Of a DNA stretch of 8,100 nucleotides, positions 6,032 to 8,100 are shown one piece after another; positions within the stretch are counted from its first letter, which is position 1, and each line of letters begins with the position of its first letter. The notes beneath the pieces are model-generated. The model was given only the letters and a program-made list of their open reading frames with translations. It did no database searches and was not told the origin of the DNA. The position numbers and the translations under genes are program-made. The DNA comes from an uncultured Planctomycetaceae bacterium (lineage in GTDB: Bacteria; Planctomycetota; Planctomycetia; Planctomycetales; Planctomycetaceae). The stretch is from assembly GCA_903921605.1 (NCBI GenBank), contig CAIXQV010000011.1, positions 1 through 8,100 of the forward strand, written 5' to 3'.

Positions 6032-7195
6032 CTACATCGCACGGCCTTTGAGATGTTTCGCGCGGAAACCTTCGGCCCATTTGGTGAAGCGATCTTCTTC
6101 GATAGCCAAACGAATTGCCCGCATCAGATCCTGGTAGAATTGCAGGTTGTGGAGCGTCGCCAGAGTCCCGTAGAGCGGTTCATCGGCGAAGAGAAGATGG
6201 CGGAGATACGCTCGGCTGAAACCACCCGCGCAGGCCACGCATTCACAGGCCGTGTCAATCGGGTAGCGATCCTTGCGATAGGTCTTGTCCTGCAGTCGCA
6301 TCTTGCCGTCCCACGTGAAGACAGTGCCTTCTCGAGCATACCGAGTCGGGATGATGCAGTCGAAAATGTCCATGCCGCATTCGACAGCCGCAACAATATC
6401 TTCCGGCAAACCAACTCCCATCAGGTAGCGGACCTGATCAGAAGGCATCAACGGCGCGGTATGCTTCACGATGCGGACCATCGCTTCATGACCTTCGCCG
6501 ACGGAAACTCCACCGATCGCATAGCCCGGAAGATTCAGCGAAGTGACCTGACGCACAGCTTTCGATCGGAGGTCAAATTCCATCCCGCCCTGAATGATGC
6601 CGAACAGATGCTGATGCTCCTGAATCGGCGCGGCGGCGCAGCGTTTGAGCCATCGAAAGGTCCGGTCCAGAGAATCGGACATATACTTCGGCGGCATGCG
6701 ATGATCCACACACTCGTCGAACGCCATTACAATGTCCGCGCCCAGTCTGCGCTGGATATCCATGGCGCTTTCGGGAGAGAGCATCATCGGAGTGCTCTCG
6801 CCCTCTTTCTTTCCAGAGCGGAACTGAAAGCTCACGCCTTCTTCCGTGATTTTGCGTTCGGGCAAACTGAAGACCTGAAATCCTCCCGAGTCCGTCAGAA
6901 TCGTCTGATTCCAGCGCATCATCGTGTGGAGACCACCGAGACGTTCGACGACCTGCGTTCGGTCAAGGATCCCCAGGTGGTACGTATTGGCCAGCACGAC
7001 CTGCGCGCCAGTGGCTGCGACCTGATCGGGCAAAACACACTTGACTGTGGCCTGAGTTCCCACAGGCATAAACGAGGGCGTTTCGACCTGTCCGTGCGCG
7101 GTCACAAACCGACCACGCCGCGCGCGGCCGCTGGTGGCCAGAAGTTGGTAATGCAGGCCGCCGCCGGGCGTCCAGGCGGGGAGAGAATTCGTCAT
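6032..7195 (-). CDS. tgt: Queuine tRNA-ribosyltransferase (tRNA-guanine transglycosylase)
   Basis: A 387-residue protein, the usual length for bacterial Tgt. It swaps guanine-34 in the anticodons of Asp, Asn, His and Tyr tRNAs for the queuine precursor preQ1 in the cytoplasm. Seen: Asp102 in ILTDSGGFQVFSL, Asp160 in MAFDECV, IIQGG near 200-204, GGVSVGE near 228, the nucleophile Asp279 in DIFDCIIPTR, and the zinc ligands Cys317, Cys319, Cys322 (CECVAC) and His349 (TLHNLQFY). These positions nearly match the Zymomonas enzyme. Odd points: the common NTYHL.LRPG motif reads NTYHLGILDR (70-79), and PTRNAR reads PTRYAR. The ATG at 7195-7193 has no clear ribosome site. The frequent partners yajC/secD do not follow; vapBC faces it instead, and a transporter gene starts divergently upstream. 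Confidence 0.95.
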   Translation of the reverse strand: MTNSLPAWTPGGGLHYQLLATSGRARRGRFVTAHGQVETPSFMPVGTQATVKCVLPDQVAATGAQVVLANTYHLGILDRTQVVERLGGLHTMMRWNQTILTDSGGFQVFSLPERKITEEGVSFQFRSGKKEGESTPMMLSPESAMDIQRRLGADIVMAFDECVDHRMPPKYMSDSLDRTFRWLKRCAAAPIQEHQHLFGIIQGGMEFDLRSKAVRQVTSLNLPGYAIGGVSVGEGHEAMVRIVKHTAPLMPSDQVRYLMGVGLPEDIVAAVECGMDIFDCIIPTRYAREGTVFTWDGKMRLQDKTYRKDRYPIDTACECVACAGGFSRAYLRHLLFADEPLYGTLATLHNLQFYQDLMRAIRLAIEEDRFTKWAEGFRAKHLKGRAM

Positions 7196-7335
7196 AGAGG
7201 AAGCAGAGTGACTGTTAAGAACGGGGAACTGTCGTACGATTCGCGGCGTAGCGTAACTCTCGCCGGCACCATAGCGAAGCAGAACCGTTCACGAGGTTCC
7301 TGTTTTCGCACGACTTTCTTAGTTTAGGCCTGATC

Positions 7336-8100
7336 GTGCCACTGCATCTGCTGTTTCCCCTGTTCTCGAGCATCGTCTTCGTGATCGGGATGATCTTCGC
7401 CAAGAACGCGATCGCTCGCGGATCCAGCCCCTGGACCGGGACGTTCCTTGCGAATTTCTGGCTGGCGATTTCCTGGGGAAGCTTTGCGCTCATCACGGGA
7501 CGATTTCTGCCCATTGCCGTCTGGTGGCAGGCGGCTCTGGTGGCCGGTTCATTTGTGCTCGGTCAGGTCCTGACCTACTTGGCTTACAAGCACGGCGATG
7601 TTTCGGTGGCAACGCCGATTTTCGGCGTGAAGGTCATCATGGTTGCTCTGATGGTGTCGGCCTGGGCGAACGAAGAGATTCCTGGCCGAGTCTGGATCGG
7701 AGCTGTTCTTGCAACCATCGGAGTTGGATTTGTGCAATCGGGAACTCGCATGCCAGCGGGGTCCGCTCAGCACAATCCCCAGAAGACAGTACTCACTATC
7801 GTGCTCGCGCTGGGAGCTGCGATCTGCATGTCACTGTTTGACGTCGGGCTTCAGGCGTGGGTCTTTCGACAGCCAAACCCCGCAGTTCTCGCCACGAAGT
7901 TTCTGCCCACAGTGTTCGTGGCAACCGGACTCTTCTCGTGCGCAGTGTTGCCCTGGGCCGACCGTCCCTCTCGTCTGGCGGAGCTCGGGACGACAAAGCC
8001 GATCGTGATTGGAACTCTGCTGATGGCCGCTAATGCGCTCAGCATGTCATGGTCTCTGTCAGCTTACGGCGATGCGACTCGGATCAACATCGTGTATGCC
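7336..8100 (+). CDS. DMT/EamA-like multi-pass membrane transporter (partial, 3' end cut)
   Basis: The frame is open from 7252 (after TAG 7249-7251) to the window end. GTG 7336 is the only ordinary start codon before the first membrane segment, giving MPLHLLFPLFSSIVFVIG; no good ribosome site is seen. The 255 visible residues hold about eight hydrophobic helices, roughly 3-25, 35-54, 61-84, 91-110, 118-135, 151-176, 189-207 and 222-243. Between helices 3 and 4, YLAYKHGDVSVATPIFGVKV resembles the EamA pattern in which 'YKHGDVSVATPI' precedes a proline-containing helix, and the matching AYGDATRINIVYA appears in the second half. This internal duplication is typical of ten-helix drug/metabolite transporters in the inner membrane. 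About two helices are missing. The substrate is unknown. It is transcribed divergently from tgt across a 140-base gap in which no strong promoter is evident. Confidence 0.8.
   Translation, partial: MPLHLLFPLFSSIVFVIGMIFAKNAIARGSSPWTGTFLANFWLAISWGSFALITGRFLPIAVWWQAALVAGSFVLGQVLTYLAYKHGDVSVATPIFGVKVIMVALMVSAWANEEIPGRVWIGAVLATIGVGFVQSGTRMPAGSAQHNPQKTVLTIVLALGAAICMSLFDVGLQAWVFRQPNPAVLATKFLPTVFVATGLFSCAVLPWADRPSRLAELGTTKPIVIGTLLMAANALSMSWSLSAYGDATRINIVYA

Noticed and set aside
6053..7327. A 424-codon open frame on the + strand opposite tgt
   Set aside because: It lies in exact codon register with tgt on the other strand, where stops arise only if tgt uses TTA, CTA or TCA codons, which are rare here. 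The translation has no recognisable domain, and tgt shows complete family motifs.
7215..8045. Several 60-105 codon frames on both strands overlapping the transporter gene
   Set aside because: They are shadows of the long hydrophobic reading frame from 7336, which has repeated transmembrane segments and continues past the window.

Overview
The window looks like chromosomal DNA from a planctomycete. The main evidence is the large cytochrome-type PSCyt1/PSCyt2/PSD1 protein (DUF1549 and DUF1553 families), a family very strongly expanded in Planctomycetota. The moderate-to-high GC content, scarce Shine-Dalgarno sites and GTG starts fit this. I cannot name the genus.

Layout, left to right. Positions 1-133 hold the last 43 codons of a trpE-like anthranilate synthase gene (+). 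Positions 277-3264 (+) encode a secreted two-haem-motif PSCyt1-PSCyt2-PSD1 protein in which a LamG/concanavalin-like domain sits inside the C-terminal part of PSD1. The gap at 3265-3533 holds a palindromic repeat in one intact and one degenerate copy, plus a weak promoter candidate. Positions 3534-5018 (+) encode a class 1/2 aldehyde dehydrogenase with all catalytic residues. It is followed by two hairpins. Positions 5253-5887 (+) are a VapBC-type toxin-antitoxin operon with overlapping genes (ATGA). Its promoter would give a nearly leaderless mRNA, and a perfect inverted repeat lies over the -10 box. Positions 6032-7195 (-) are tgt, the tRNA-guanine transglycosylase of the queuosine pathway, convergent with vapBC. 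Positions 7336-8100 (+) are the start of a DMT/EamA-type membrane transporter, divergent from tgt and cut by the window end.

The genes are mostly unrelated single transcription units: amino-acid biosynthesis, a planctomycete surface/periplasmic protein, aldehyde oxidation, tRNA modification and transport. Only vapB and vapC clearly form an operon. The toxin-antitoxin pair is the one accessory-looking element. No rRNA, tRNA, CRISPR array, transposase or phage gene was seen.

I found no clear new multi-gene system. The points most worth following are the nested LamG domain in PSD1, the near-leaderless and self-overlapping control region of vapBC, the palindromic repeats, and an altered RPG motif in the Tgt protein.
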